A stretch of DNA of 64,000 bases, from assembly GCA_036426205.1 (NCBI GenBank), contig CM071568.1:48759533-48823532 (forward strand). Reading direction: 5' to 3'. Shown piece after piece: positions 21,466-32,736 of the stretch (position 1 is the stretch's first letter; every line of letters begins with the position of its first letter). Below the pieces are notes generated by a model. It saw only the letters and a list, made by a program, of their open reading frames with translations. It was not told the origin of the DNA and made no database searches. Origin of the DNA: Ascaphus truei (lineage: Eukaryota > Chordata > Amphibia > Anura > Ascaphidae). The position numbers and the translations under genes were made by a program.

Positions 21466-21783
21466 CAGGCAGTCCTCGGTTATCCGACACAATGCATTAC
21501 TCAAAATGGCGTTGTAAAGCGAAACGTTGTAAAGCGAAACACGTTTTCCCATAGGAACACTGTTTAAATGAAAGGTTCCGTTCCTGAAGGCATTTTTAAC
21601 ACTAAAATACACCAAATATTTTATGCAGGCAATAAGATATGCAGCACACACATAAATTATATAGTGTATATACTGTATTATATATATAATATAACATAAT
21701 AAATAATATATTATATAGTATAATATAATATTATATAGTATAATATTATATTATATACGCCTTTACGCGACGCTTTGCAACGT

Positions 21784-21824
<41 letters not shown>

Positions 21825-21966
21825 TCACATAAACAACGTTGCAAAGCGTCGTAAGAGTGTTGGATAAGCCATTTTGGCGTTGTAAAAATGAATATAGGTA
21901 TGCATTGCACAGCGTTGGATAAGCCATTCGTTGTAAAGCGAAGCGTTGTAAAATGAGGACTGCCTG
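21466..21966. mobile_element. Tc1/mariner-type MITE with TA flanks
   Basis: Termini CAGGCAGTCCTC and GAGGACTGCCTG, flanked by TA on both sides. Internal arms repeat GTTGTAAAGCGAAACG and GCGTTGGATAAGCCATT. The centre (21655-21830) is a TA-rich, self-complementary stretch with a TG/AT microsatellite. No coding capacity. A sister copy lies at 22553-22779. Confidence 0.85.
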
Positions 21967-22552
21967 TATAAGAATACATTGTAGCTGCTCTCGTTACACT
22001 GACTGAAGGATTGGTTGAAACTGAAAGGCAGCCATTTAGTGAACCCTGGAAAGCAGGATCCTTGCTGATCGATCACGGGAGAACTAATCAATCTGGAGTG
22101 GAGGTAATTAGTTTTCAATAAAGGTCATCAAATTCTGCATATTTTAAAACAAAAAAATTTTTTTTTTACATTTTTACGTGCCACTTGGACTGCCTTTTTA
22201 ATGCTGATTAAACTTTTTTCTCAAGAATACAGCAGTACAAAACTGAAGTAGAACCAATACATGATGGAAGTGTACAATGATTAGCATGGCCACTTGATGG
22301 CAGTGTGCTTGCTTCATTGCTTCTAACTAAGCCACATTTCCTGGATAAGGAAACCAGTGCAATAGCTGTGCAGTTACAGCTACCAAATTCCGACTTTTCT
22401 ACAGACCTACACAAGCCAGGACTATTATACTGTATGTCCAACATTGCACAGCATCACCCACCTCAATTCTTTAGAACGGTGCATTTCTTGCATTGTATTG
22501 CACCTCACTAGTACACCACACACATTATGAGATTCTTATTTAAAAGACCATA
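21967..22552. other. Non-coding, unassigned
   Basis: Sequence between two sister MITEs. No gene recognised. Confidence 0.4.
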
Positions 22553-22779
22553 CATGTAGTCCTTGTTATCCAACGTTTCACTTTACAACGAATGGCATAT
22601 CCAACGCTTTACAATGCAACCCCAAGGGCCGTTTTTGGACGCCGGAATGCGTTATCTGACGCCTGAATGCGTTATCCAACACTCACGGCCACTGATTAAC
22701 ATGGGACTCACTTTACAACGGTTTCACTACCCAACGCTACGTCCAGAACGGATTCCGTTGGATAACCGACGACTGCCTG
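22553..22779. mobile_element. Tc1/mariner-type MITE, shorter sister copy
   Basis: Flanked by TA. The right end GACTGCCTG and internal TTGTTATCCAACG, CACTTTACAACG and CGTTGGATAACCG match the 21466-21966 family. The AT-rich centre of that copy is missing. Confidence 0.8.
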
Positions 22780-22906
22780 TAATTTGCTGAGGTTTTTCTA
22801 AAGCATTCCTTGTCAATATTTGACATTAGGTATTTTGGTAGTGTTTTTCCTTAGGACAACACTTGTTATTTTGTTTATGGTCTTTATTGTTTATTTTTTT
22901 TATAGG

Positions 22907-23040
22907 GTTGCTGGTCCATTCTGGAACAATCTACCGGAGACTCTCACAGTCACCACCAGTCTTAAGTTCTTTAAAACTAAAGTGGTCTCACATTTTAATC
23001 TGGTCTGTAACTGTTACATACACGTATAATATATATGTAG
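22907..23040 (+). pseudogene. L2/CR1-like LINE, C-terminal ORF fragment
   Basis: Plus strand encodes FWNNLPETLT and VVSHFNLVCNCY, the same C-terminal segment as in the LINE at 1455-2240. Only the very 3' end of the ORF remains. Confidence 0.8.
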
Positions 23041-23079
23041 CCATGTGTAAGATTGGTGTACATATCTCTTTCTCATGCT

Positions 23080-24560
23080 GGGCTCACTACAACACTTGAA
23101 CCACAGTCACTTGGATTGGGGCCGTATTATAGGAGACTTTCTTTTGCCATCTCACTAGCAATCCATACCACCCAGGACAAAATGGCAAAAATCCACAACC
23201 TACCTAAGTCCTTCTGCTCTATGTTGAATACAGGCAGGTGGTGTTTATTAATTGACTACCGCAGTTAACCACCAACTGCTAGATTAAAGGGCACATTACT
23301 TGAACAGGATTACTCCCCTGTTTACATACCACCTCCCTGTTTGTGGGAAGCTTGGCTTGCCACGGCCAAAGCCCATCCTTCCACTCTCATTCTAGATATC
23401 TCTGTGTTGACTGAATGAGAGGGAGGAGAAAAACCCTCAGTCCTGCTGGGATTGGAGCCCTTTCTCCAGTTTATTCGTGTCTCCTCCTGAAGTTGTTTGA
23501 GATCACCCCTCAGTCGCTGCGAGAGGACTTTTTCCAAGTATAGTCTTTTTTCTACGTGCGCGGTCATGAGATTTCCCTCGCCGGGTGCTCGTCTTATTGA
23601 GGCATACTGTATGGCAGCAGTTGCAGAGTGTTTAAAAAAACAGCCCTTTAGTTTTCCGCTCTTGAAGCTGTCTCTCTGCCTTTTATCATCACATCAGTGG
23701 GTTGCTAGTTCAGCCTCTTTGAGATTAATTGCAATTCCACACCCACTTCCAAAATGTCCCATCGTTTCATCAGCTTCATCAGCTAAGGAGTTCTTCTGGT
23801 TTTAATTCAGCACAGTGACCTTCTTTTTTGCCTGCTGTGGTGCTGAGGTTTTCTAGTGCTTGTTTAGGTGGTTCAATTTTGCAACCTTGTCTTTCAGATG
23901 ACGGTATCCCAGCTCTCACTGTACCCTTGTCTTCATGGGTTTTTGAGGCTGGGGATACTGACGCTTAGTCGGGTCAATACTTGTCCTTGTAGGACTGTAT
24001 CTCATCCGCGAGAGATCCCGTGTTTTTGAGTGCTGTCTTGCAAGTCTCATCTCAGGGAATTTACTGCATGCTTTGCTTTCTCTGAGCTTGCTTCCCACAT
24101 TTTTTATTGCATTGGAAGCATATGAACTTCTTGCTTGGGCCACAGTTACTTGTTTCAGTTTCTGGATCTTCTTTTGTGCTCCCTTTTTTGCCACGTCACC
24201 TGGTTCTAAGCTTGGCTTTTAGCGTTGCTTTGGTGATGCTCAGGGTAGCCTTCATGTTTCTCATGCTGCTTTGCGGGGACATACTGGTCATCGACGTTCC
24301 TCAGCACTTGAATTTCTTAACACATTGCCAGATTGTCATCCTGCAGAGTTCGCTGCTTCTCCTCTGCCTTCCGAGGTGCGTACCAGACCTTGCATTGGTT
24401 CTGCAGTCGGTGTCCTCTGCTTCAGCTTCTCCACACCTTCCATACCTCCAAAGTCTTTATTTCTTTAAGCTCTTGCAACTTTTCATTTTTTTTCCTTGAC
24501 GTTGTTTGTCAATTAAAATTTTCTTCTTTGAGTTTTTACGTTTATTAATTATAAAAATTT
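23080..24560 (-). pseudogene. Degraded tandem copy of the coiled-coil LTR element
   Basis: Follows, in the same order, the sequence at 24995-26545: LTR end (23080-23230), CAGGCAGGTGG junction, then the C-terminal coding region read on the minus strand. It differs mainly by many one- to few-base insertions and deletions, which break all frames. It either decayed or is poorly assembled. Confidence 0.8.
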
Positions 24561-24571
24561 AAAAATACTTT

Positions 24572-24930
24572 TCAGGCAGGTGGTGTTTATTAATTGACTA
24601 CCAGCAGTTAACCACCACACTGCTAGATTAAAGGCACATTACTTGAACAGGGATTACTCCCCTGTTACAGTGGTAATGAGATGATACCTCACCCCAATGA
24701 AATTATCAAAATTTGTCCCAGGTTACTCCCCCTTGTGTCCTAAACAATGCGGAGAGCCAGCGGACCTGTTGCACATGCAGCCCCTTACCTCCTCCCTAGC
24801 TGTCCCCAGTGGGGCCTCACTCCCTGGCTCACTACACACTGTGATGCGAGAGCCAGCAGGGGCTACAATAGGATTGTGATCCTGAGCAGCAACGCATCAC
24901 GTGGAGTGGCAGGGAGCCAATGAAGAGGGG
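24572..24930. other. Third copy of the LTR-adjacent segment plus unassigned sequence
   Basis: 24572-24668 repeats the CAGGCAGGTGGTGTTTATTA segment also found at 23233 and 25142. It then diverges (24669-24930) into sequence with no partner that I can see. Confidence 0.6.
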
Positions 24931-25196
24931 AGATTGCCGGCAGGGGGGTGGATCCTTCATCAAGGTTCTCAGCAGTTTGGGTGAAGGGTTTGCTCACTAC
25001 ACATTGAACCACAGTCACTTGGATTGGGGCCGTATTATAGGGAGACTTTCTTTTTGCCATCTCACGAGTGCAATCCATACCCCAGGACAAAATGGCAAAG
25101 ATCCAGCAGCCTACATAAGTCCTTCTGCTCTATGTTGATAACAGGCAGGTGGTGTTTATTAATTGACTACCAGCAGTTAACCACCACACTGCTAGA

Positions 25197-25966
25197 TTAA
25201 AGGCACATTACTTGAACAGGGATTACTCCCCTGTTACATACCTCCCCTGTTTGTGGGAAGCTTGGGCTTGCCACGGCCAAAGCCCATCCTTCCACTCTCA
25301 TTCTAGATATCTCTGTGACTTGAATGAGAGTGGATGGAGGAAGAGAACCCTCAGTCCTGCTGGGATTGGAGCCCTTTCTCCAGTTTATTCGTGTCTCCTC
25401 CTGAAGGTGTTTGAGATCAGCACCCCTCAGTCGCTCGAGGAGGACTTTTTCCAAGTATAGTCTTTTTTCTACGTGCGCGGTCATGAGATTTCCCTCGCGT
25501 CGGGTGCTCGTCTTATTGTAGGCATACTGTATGGCAGCAGTTGCAGAGTGTTTAAAAACAGCCCTTTGAGTTTTCCGCTCTTGAAGCTGTCTCTCTGCCT
25601 TTTATCACTCAATGGGGTTGCTAGTTCAGCCTCTTTGAGATTAAATTGCAATTCCACACCCACTTCCAGAGAATGTCCCATCGTTTCAGCTTCATCAGCT
25701 AAGGATTCTTCTGGTTTTAATTCAGCACATGTACCTTCTTTTGTTGCCTGCTGGGTGGCTGAAGGTTTTGCTAGTGCTTGTTTAGGTGGTTCAAATTTTG
25801 CAACCTTGTCTTTCAGATGAGCGGTATTCCCAGCTCTCACTGTACCCTTGTCTTCATGGGTTTTTGAGGCTGTGGGATACTGACGCTTAGTCAGGGTCAA
25901 TACTTGTCCTTGTAGGACTGTAATCTCATCCGCGAGAGATCCCTGTTTTTTGAGTGCGTCTTGCAA
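25197..25966 (-). pseudogene. Coiled-coil element ORF, C-terminal part
   Basis: Two minus-strand frames (25966-25481 and 25484-25197) continue the 678-codon ORF after frameshifts. The first contains EDKGTVRAG, KFEPPKQALAKPSA and KPEESLADEAE, all shared with the plus-strand copy at 30209. The second contains EKRLYLEKVL and RINWRKGSNPS. Together they suggest an original protein of about 900 residues. Confidence 0.65.
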
Positions 25967-27962
25967 GTCTCATCTCAGGGAATTTATCTGCATGCTTTGC
26001 TTTCTCTGAGCTTGCTTCCACATTTTTATTGCATTGTGAAGCATTATGAACTTCTTTGCTTGGGCCACAGTTACTTGTGATCTTCTTGTGCCCCCCCCTT
26101 TTGTGCCACGTCACCTGGGTTCTAAGCTTGGCTTTTAGCGTTGCTTTGGTGATGCTCAGGGTAGCCTTCAGTTTCTCATGCCTGGTTTGCGGGATGTCAT
26201 CCTGCAGAGTTCGCTGCTTCTCCTCTGCCTTCTCGAGGTGCGTACGCAGACCTTGCAGTTGGTTCTGCAGTCGGTGCTCTGCTTCAAACTTCTCACCTTC
26301 CAAAAGTCTATTTATTTCTTTAAGCTCGTGCAGCTTTTCATTTTTTTCCTTGACGTTGTTTGTCAAATTAAAATTTTCTTCTTTGAGTTTTACGTTTTTT
26401 CTTTGTAATCTTAAATGTTCTCCTTTTTCAGTCTCTGTATTATTCAGGGCCTCTTTGCAGTCCTCCTTCCATTTACGCACTTCTGCTTTGAGACTGACAG
26501 TCTCCTGGCGTGAGACATCCTTCTCTAGGTTGAGGGTCTGAAGCTCCTTCTGGGAGACTTGGAGATTTGTATTAAGATTGGCAATAGTTTCTTTAGCAAT
26601 GTCCAGCTCCTCAGTGAGACTGTGTAGTTCCTTTCTTGAAACTTCCAGGTCTGTGCGGCAGCTGTTGGTCTCATGATGTGAGGCATCCAGTGCTGTGCGG
26701 AGTGTCTGAACCCCTTTCTGAGATACGTCCACCTCTGTCTGGACACTGTTGACCTCCTGTTGTGAGGCATTCAGCTCTATGCGAAGAGTGTGAACCTCTT
26801 GCTGGAAGACTGTCATCTGCTTCAGTGCCTCCTCATACTTCCGCTTTAGCGTAGCCACCATTTTATCAGATTGGCTCTGCTTTCCATCCATGGCGGAAAT
26901 AGTAGCATTTGCAGTATCTAGCTCAGCCTTGAGATCGTCCAATTCTGTCCTGGCTAAAGAGTAAATTGTGAGCACATCTTTTTGTAGCCTCACGTTATTT
27001 TTCTGTAGCTCTGTGTAACCATCTTCCTTTTGTTTCAATTGTTCACGGAGCATATCACAGTCATGCCTGGCATTTTTAAGGGCATCTTCAAGGTTGGTCA
27101 AGGGATCGTCACTCACTGGTTCCGGCTCCACTTCCCTGGGATGGTTGGTTGAGGGTTCCTCACTGTTGGCACCGGACAGACACTTCTTTGGGGTACACGA
27201 CTTCTGCCTTGGGCCCTCTGGATATTCGGTTAACCACGGGACGAATTCTCCATTTTCTCTAGGCTGCAGGGCAACTCGGTCCCCCTTTTCCTCCACAGGA
27301 TCTGCGGACGTGTCTGTTCCTTCCACGGTAAGTGAAGAACCGCTTTTCTTTTTCCGCTTTTTTGTTTTGGATGACTCCGTCCCCTCAGGAATACTGGGGT
27401 CTCCTTCTTTATTTGATACTTTAGCAGCTTCATTATATACGCCAGGCTTTTCTTGCAGTTGCTTTAGCTGACAGAAATATTGGGTGATCTGCTGCTCCCG
27501 CTCTTTCTCTTGTCGACCATATTCGTCATCATAGAGGGCGGTCTTTTCTGTTCGTGCCGAGTTCAGGCACCCCCACCATTCTTGGGGTGTTTTGTGGATG
27601 TGACTCGGTTCGGGTTCCCCGTAAGAGATGTCTTCCTCTTTATTGGACTGGAAGGGCCACTCTTCCATGGGGTAGGGTTCATTACAGGAACGCTGCATCT
27701 TGTTCTCCATTTTTAGGCTATCAGGTGTAATTTTCTTCCTGACCTCAGGAGGCGCGATTGCAGCTGTTGCCACTGTATTTGCTAGAACCCCCAATTGTGG
27801 TAGTCCTACAGGTGGGCATACCCTGCTTGTAGAGGTCATAGCTCTCACAGGCATCTCTGTAGACTTTTCTTTCATGGGTAATTTTTTTACAATATCAGCA
27901 GTACTGTGCATGCATTTTCTCTTATCAGGTATACAAGATGTGCAGTTGCTAGGTAAAAACAT
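25926..27962 (-). CDS. Coiled-coil protein of a non-autonomous LTR element (gag-like?)
   Basis: 678 codons on the minus strand, the longest open frame in the window. Residues ~1-130 are basic/Pro-rich (APPEVRKKI, PYPMEEWPFQ). ~130-180 carries PQEWWGCLNS and a charged helix. 190-290 is a Lys/Ser/Glu-rich low-complexity linker (KKRKKKSGSS). From ~290 to 590 it is an almost continuous coiled coil, with about seven degenerate repeats of ~28 residues built on the pattern SQxEV/ELxxLxxELDxS. The tail is basic. I do not recognise a known family. Its position between an LTR with a tRNA-Leu-like primer site and LTR-like sequence suggests a gag-position protein, but no capsid fold or zinc knuckle is seen. 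A captured host coiled-coil gene is possible. Confidence 0.6.
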   Translation of the reverse strand: MFLPSNCTSCIPDKRKCMHSTADIVKKLPMKEKSTEMPVRAMTSTSRVCPPVGLPQLGVLANTVATAAIAPPEVRKKITPDSLKMENKMQRSCNEPYPMEEWPFQSNKEEDISYGEPEPSHIHKTPQEWWGCLNSARTEKTALYDDEYGRQEKEREQQITQYFCQLKQLQEKPGVYNEAAKVSNKEGDPSIPEGTESSKTKKRKKKSGSSLTVEGTDTSADPVEEKGDRVALQPRENGEFVPWLTEYPEGPRQKSCTPKKCLSGANSEEPSTNHPREVEPEPVSDDPLTNLEDALKNARHDCDMLREQLKQKEDGYTELQKNNVRLQKDVLTIYSLARTELDDLKAELDTANATISAMDGKQSQSDKMVATLKRKYEEALKQMTVFQQEVHTLRIELNASQQEVNSVQTEVDVSQKGVQTLRTALDASHHETNSCRTDLEVSRKELHSLTEELDIAKETIANLNTNLQVSQKELQTLNLEKDVSRQETVSLKAEVRKWKEDCKEALNNTETEKGEHLRLQRKNVKLKEENFNLTNNVKEKNEKLHELKEINRLLEGEKFEAEHRLQNQLQGLRTHLEKAEEKQRTLQDDIPQTRHEKLKATLSITKATLKAKLRTQVTWHKRGGHKKITSNCGPSKEVHNASQCNKNVEASSEKAKHADKFPEMRLARRTQKTGISRG

Positions 27963-28845
27963 CTATTTGCTAGGTGTAATCTCTCATTAGGTATGCTGAA
28001 TGTGTAGTTGCTAGGAAAAAACTTCTGTTTGCTTTACACAATTTACTTGCTAGGTGCAATCCCTCCGCTTCAGCAACAGAATTTGGTTTTCTTTCTGAGT
28101 TCAGTAATTTTCAGTCTCATCTTTGGGTACTATGGCATTCACACTTCACCCTTTGGGTGTCTGTTTTTTCTCCGAAGATATATATAGGCAGACATTTTTT
28201 TTACTTGCAGAAAAAAAAACATTCTTTGCAGTGGACTATTTCTTTCATTCCCGGCAGGGTGACTCAACACTCAGCAATTGGCTTTGAAAAACCTTTTACA
28301 CAGTTCAGAAATCCCTTTTTCTCCTATAGGGCAATTTTACACTCAGCATTTGTTTGCTAAAAATTCCCCTGCTTCAGCACAGTCTTGTATCAATTTTCAC
28401 ACTTTTCTGCATATACTCAATTCACAGCTGGTAGCCCTATGCGGTGTGGCAACCTTTATTTGCAAAATCAGTACCCCATCTGTGTTCACTGCTTCAGCGA
28501 AACTTTTGAAAACAACAAACACCTATCCCTTTTTAAGGGCTGACTCACTTCTTGAACCCTGACTATGGCTGGAAGGCAAACCCCCTATTTAAATGACCAT
28601 ATTACAGTTTGTGATAGGCAAATAAGGTTTTAGCTGTTTCAGCAGTCTCTCTCCTCTTGGGATTTGGGCAAAGAGTCCATCTGTGGTTTTGTATGTTTTC
28701 AGTGGTGTGTATCCCTTTAACTCTGATCTCTGTTTTTTTTTTTTTTTTTTTTTCCTAAGTTGCTCAGACTGTTTGTAGGCAAAAAGCATAACAAAAAATT
28801 TCACATAAAAATCTCCGGTCCTTTTTAACTTCAAAGACACCTCTC

Positions 28846-28863
28846 ATCTCACTTCGGACACCA
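28846..28863 (-). other. Primer-binding site, tRNA-Leu type
   Basis: Minus strand reads TGGTGTCCGAAGTGAGAT, two bases after the LTR end CTCTACA. This differs in two positions from the 3' end complement of vertebrate tRNA-Leu (TGGTGTCAGAAGTGGGAT), a known primer for some LTR elements. It fixes the orientation and the LTR boundary. Confidence 0.7.
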
Positions 28864-28865
28864 TA

Positions 28866-29643
28866 TGTAGAGGGACGTTCACAGAGGTACACAATTGGAG
28901 ACTTTTATAAGGTGAAATTATAATAAGGCTTTATTGTGCCTTTTCCTTTTCATCAGGAAATCCATCCAAACACAGGGGGGGGGGGAACAAAGCTTCTATT
29001 AACTTGGGAGTATTTCTAGTGAAACACTATGCAATTAATTCACATCTCCCTTAGTCAAGCATTTCTCCCAGCCCCAAACACATAGCATGAAATAAGCAGA
29101 TATAAGAAGTCTCTTAAGAATGAAAGTCTTATCTGTTTCTTGGAGGGAAAATCTTCTCAGTTGGAGTTTCTGGTTATGCGTTTGTAGTTTCAACTAAGGT
29201 CTTGGTAGATTCCATGAGGCAGTTGCAGTGCTAGTGGATCCCTGTTTTTTAGGAGATGCTTAGCTTTCTTTTTTTCAGCTCCCTTCACTCAGGTGTGTCA
29301 AGCTTCAGGTTTAGTAGTTTTCCCTGTGTCTTGTAAGCAGCTCTGCTGTTTCTTCTGGCAGGGCTCAAACTGTTGTGTCTCCAAAGGTCAGCTCACAAGT
29401 GAGCTAAGGAGTCACTTCCTGTCTCAACAGAGATTGCCGGCAGGGGTGGAGTTCCTTCATCAAGGTTCTCAGCAGTTTGGGTGAAGGGTTTGCTCGCTAC
29501 ACATTGAACCACAGTCACTTGGATTGGGGCCGTATTATAGGGAGACTTTCTTTTTGCCATCTCACGAGTGCAATCCATACCCCAGGACAAAATGGCAAAG
29601 ATCCAACAGCCTACTGAAGTCCCTCTGCTCTATGTTGATAACA
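28866..29643 (-). repeat. 5' LTR of the coiled-coil element
   Basis: 778 bp, TG...CA on the minus strand. 29430-29643 matches 24931-25143. The remaining 560 bp has no full partner on the 3' side. A poly-G run lies near 28977-28986. The T-rich 28733-28753 stretch is just outside, in the leader. Confidence 0.65.
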
Positions 29644-30029
29644 GGATGCTCCAGGGTTGCATTTATGCTTAAATTACGCTGCATAAAGGTTGGTTTGTTG
29701 CGGCTTTTACATTGCAAAACGACTTCTTGTGCCCGTCAGTACATATAAACGTTTACACTTTTGCTAATTAGTGCTAACCCATTTACATAGCCCACTTTGC
29801 TGGACACATCTTCAAACAGCTGCCTCACAGAGGTTGAGGCCGGGAGGTTTAAGGTGATTCGTTCATGTGTGGTTTTAGAATTGGTGGTATCTTGTACTAT
29901 ACACAGCACTCGCGGTTCATCAGCAGCATTTTCTAATGTACATCATAACCCCGCCCACCCGACCCATTTTGGCCACGCCCCCCCCACACCTAAAATGGCT
30001 CCCTACAGACTGCAGATTGCGGTGAAGTG

Positions 30030-30095
30030 ACGTGTACGCACCGCCAGGACACAATGTGGGCACGCAGACGCGTGCAGCAGGGCCTTAGCCTAAGA
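30030..30095. mobile_element. Fragment of GC-rich MITE family (GGCCTTAGCCTAA end)
   Basis: GCACGCAGACGCGTGCAGC followed by AGGGCCTTAGCCTAAG, the terminal motif also seen at 62668-62692. Only one end is present. Confidence 0.5.
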
Positions 30096-30104
30096 GTATG
30101 CAAA

Positions 30105-31470
30105 GACTTTACGGTCAGTGGTTAAAACCTATGAGTCTGAAAATATGAAGTTTGAGGAAAAGGTTACAGAATTAAGACAGTGAGGCTCTGCGGACCAGTA
30201 AAGTACAGGTGTCTCCACTACAGGAAAAGGTATTGGCTCTGCTCAAGCGTCTCTATCCCACAGAGACTAATGCCCATGAAGACAAGGGTACAGTGAGAGC
30301 TGGGGACACTGCTCAACTGCAAAACGAGATGGCAAAGTTTGAACCGCCTGAGCAATCACTTGCTAAGCCTTCAGCAGCCCAGGAGACAACAAACAAAGGT
30401 ACGAGTGAAGAACCAAAACCAGAAGAATCATTATTTGATGAAGCTGAAAAGATAGAATGTTCTATGGAAATAGATGTAGAATCTGCTGCTCCTGTGTTGA
30501 GTATATTGAGTGACATGGAAGAGGAGGGGGCGAAATACCATTCTGCAGGCCTAGAAAGTACGGTAATTACCCCAAAGGAAAAAAATAAAGTGACTGGTTG
30601 GAGTAAAAAGGTGCTTGGAAAAGATGTCTCACCAAGGAGAACCAAGCCCATGGATCCAGCTGGAAGGTGGACACAGAAAAGATTGGAGGGAAGGTTGAAA
30701 GCCTCTTCAATTGGAAGTCGAGAAAGAAGAAAAGGAGTCCAAAAGACTCCCCCGTGAGGACGAGCTGTTTCCCAAGAACGGGGGTACGTTTAAATAGCCG
30801 AGTGTGCGCGGGGCTACACTCTGAGGGGGGAGGTATATAAGGAAGTGAAGAGGTTAACTCCCTTTGCAAGCATATGGAGACTGCACTAGTGTCGGGTTTC
30901 CTACCTGAACTGGGAGGTGGATGTGACTCCTGATTGAGCAGGAATTTATAAGGCAGGACGTTGCCTGCACAAGTGAGTTGGTTTTACTCCAGGAGGGTAG
31001 AGAGGCTTCTCCAAACCAAGAGGGACCCTGGTTGTTCTGGACCTTAGGATTGCAGGAAGCAGGCCTGCGGGGGCCAGCTGGGACTCCCACCCAGGATGAA
31101 GATTACTACAGGCTGGACACAGCCTGCTCCCGGGAACCAGCGTTCCTGCCTTGCTGAAGGAGCTACATGGAGACCCTGTGAAGGAATCCCTGCAGTATAA
31201 CAGATAAGAACTAAAAACTATACTGCTTTGCTTAAAGACTGTTTGCATATGATAGTGCATGTTTGGGGTTGGCAACCCGCTTAGCTGGTGGACCTTAAAT
31301 AGGGCTGAAGTAGTGAGTTAGTTTCTCTAAATTGAATAGGTGTTTATTTTATGATTTGGTTTTGTTAAAGGGACAGTGTGCCTATTGTTGTCTTGTGGAT
31401 AATAAACCACTGCAATTAAGCTTAACCCTCTGTCCAAGCGTCTTACTGACCTCGCCTACAGTCCGCTCCA
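30105..31470 (+). mobile_element. Second copy of the coiled-coil element family with LTR-like 3' end
   Basis: 30209-30757 encodes, on the plus strand, a protein end homologous to the ORF at 25481-25966 (EDKGTVRAGDTA, KFEPPEQSLAKPSA, KPEESLFDEAE), followed by a new basic tail (WSKKVLGKDVS, GRWTQKRLEGR). Downstream are a TATA-like AGGTATATAAGG (30830-30841) and an AATAAA (31400-31405), the spacing of an LTR promoter and poly(A) signal. No pol sequence was seen. Confidence 0.6.
30209..30757 (+). pseudogene. Coiled-coil element ORF, C-terminal fragment
   Basis: 182 codons, opposite in orientation to the main copy. The first ~85 residues align with it and the last ~95 (after MEEEGAKYH) do not, so the two subfamilies differ at the C-terminus. 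Basic tail, no catalytic motif. Confidence 0.6.
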
Positions 31471-31789
31471 TCACTGGGATAAAACCAATATAGCTATATA
31501 TAAGAAAAAAAGAGACATGGTAATACTGCATTTGAGTTTTTAGTCAAATAAAGAATAATAGAGCTGTAAAAACGTTAATTAGCATAGCTCATGAACTGTG
31601 GTGTCAGTAGCATTTAGAAATAATCTGATGGGATGTCACCATTTCAGAAAAGTTACTCTCAGGCCTTGTCCAACTCAGCTTTTATCCATTGAAGACTGAG
31701 ATACGGTGTACTACTATCATCCACTCTAGCACAAATAGAATTAGTTCAAATAGTCTCAGACAGGTGGTGATTGTGAGGTGCAGATAGTT
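31471..31789. other. Non-coding, unassigned
   Basis: No recognisable gene or repeat end. Confidence 0.4.
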
Positions 31790-32000
31790 TATTTATTTAT
31801 TAAAAAAATTAGCAGGAAGTAATACATTGAACGTTACCTCTTGTTTTCAAGTATGTCCTGGACACCGAGTTTTAACAATACATGGTTACATTAAATCAAC
31901 AGAGGTTATACAGTCAATTCACAGATATTTCATGGGCAGTGAGTTGGAAAATTGGGTACAGAACGTAACAGGGGATAAAAGGGCTGGTGAGTCAGTCTTA
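31790..32000 (-). mobile_element. L2/CR1-like LINE 3' tail
   Basis: TTTATTTATT followed by GCAGGAAGTAATACATTGA and CAAGTATGTCCTGG, matching 1261-1360 in the same orientation. Only the 3' UTR remains. Confidence 0.8.
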
Positions 32001-32020
32001 CATTACACTTGTACTCACTG

Positions 32021-32130
32021 GTATAGATGAAGGACCCTGAGAGGTTTGAAAGCTTGTAACATAACAACTACTTGTTGGTCCAATAAAAGGTGCCATACCA
32101 CCTCCTCCCTCTGCCTTCTTTGTTACTACA
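32021..32130 (+). mobile_element. Hammerhead-bearing repeat, short degenerate copy
   Basis: AGATGAAG (32025-32032), then a GACC/GGTT stem, then GAAAGCTTG, followed by CCAATAAAAGGTGCC (32080-32094). This matches the motif, AATAAA, GTGC order of the other copies. The core is degenerate (TAGATGA). Confidence 0.45.
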
Positions 32131-32267
32131 TGGAAGAAAGGAACAACACAGCTCCCACCCTTCTTTGCTTGTATACATGTAGTTAAGTTATGGTGCTGGT
32201 CAGGAGAAATTGCAGGTACTGTAACCCCAGGACTTGCGAGCTAATCAATGGATACAGTGATATAAGG

Positions 32268-32470
32268 TCTCAGCCGCACACACAAGTAAGAGATTCAAGT
32301 TGTATGTATGTATGTCATTATTTATATAGCACCATTACTGTACATAGTGCTTCACAGTAGTAATACATGTGACAATTATATAAATAACAAATAATACAAA
32401 TAGTTAATGTTTCGTTGTGATCAGCATGAGACTACAACAGTTTCGGGGGACGCAGCCCCTTCATCAGGTA
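32268..32470 (-). mobile_element. Hammerhead-bearing repeat, minus strand
   Basis: On the minus strand the motif (32468-32432) is followed downstream by a GTGTGTGCGGCTGAGAC end near 32290-32268. This agrees with the GTGTGTGCCGCAGAC end of the copy at 33540-33720. Confidence 0.6.
32432..32468 (-). ncRNA. Hammerhead-ribozyme-like motif, intact core
   Basis: Minus strand: CTGATGA (32467-32461), stem II GGGG/CCCC closing loop CTGCGT, GAAA (32444-32441), stem III C-TGTT-G, then TA with cleavage expected after A. All core positions of the type I hammerhead are present. Stem I pairing is poor by eye (only the first pairs fit), so activity is doubtful. Confidence 0.6.
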
Positions 32471-32736
32471 GACAGCAAAAGTGAACAATAAATACCTTCC
32501 AAGTAAAGTGTCCATCCCCTTGCATTTTCGTACCTTAATACAGAGTCTGATGTAGCAGCGGGTGCAGTATGGGAGACATCTGGATGCACATGCAACAGCT
32601 CGTACCTAAAAGCAGACTCCTGAATATTCAGTTATTCTAAGTGGTTACATCATGTTATGGAAAATAAAAATATCACTTGTGAGCACATCCACATATCTCA
32701 GACAGGTCTGCAACCCTGCTTTTCCCCATGATCTCT

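Larger units (their letters stand above)
24931..29643 (-). mobile_element. Non-autonomous LTR element encoding a coiled-coil protein
   Basis: In minus-strand order: 5' LTR (29643-28866), primer-binding site (28863-28846), leader, one long ORF (27962 to about 25200), then the start of a 3' LTR (25143-24931). The LTR begins TGTTATCAAC and ends CCCTCTACA. No protease, RT or integrase motif was found, so it would need a helper. Related coding sequence occurs at 30200-30757 and 23300-24560, so it is a repeat family and not a host gene. Confidence 0.7.
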
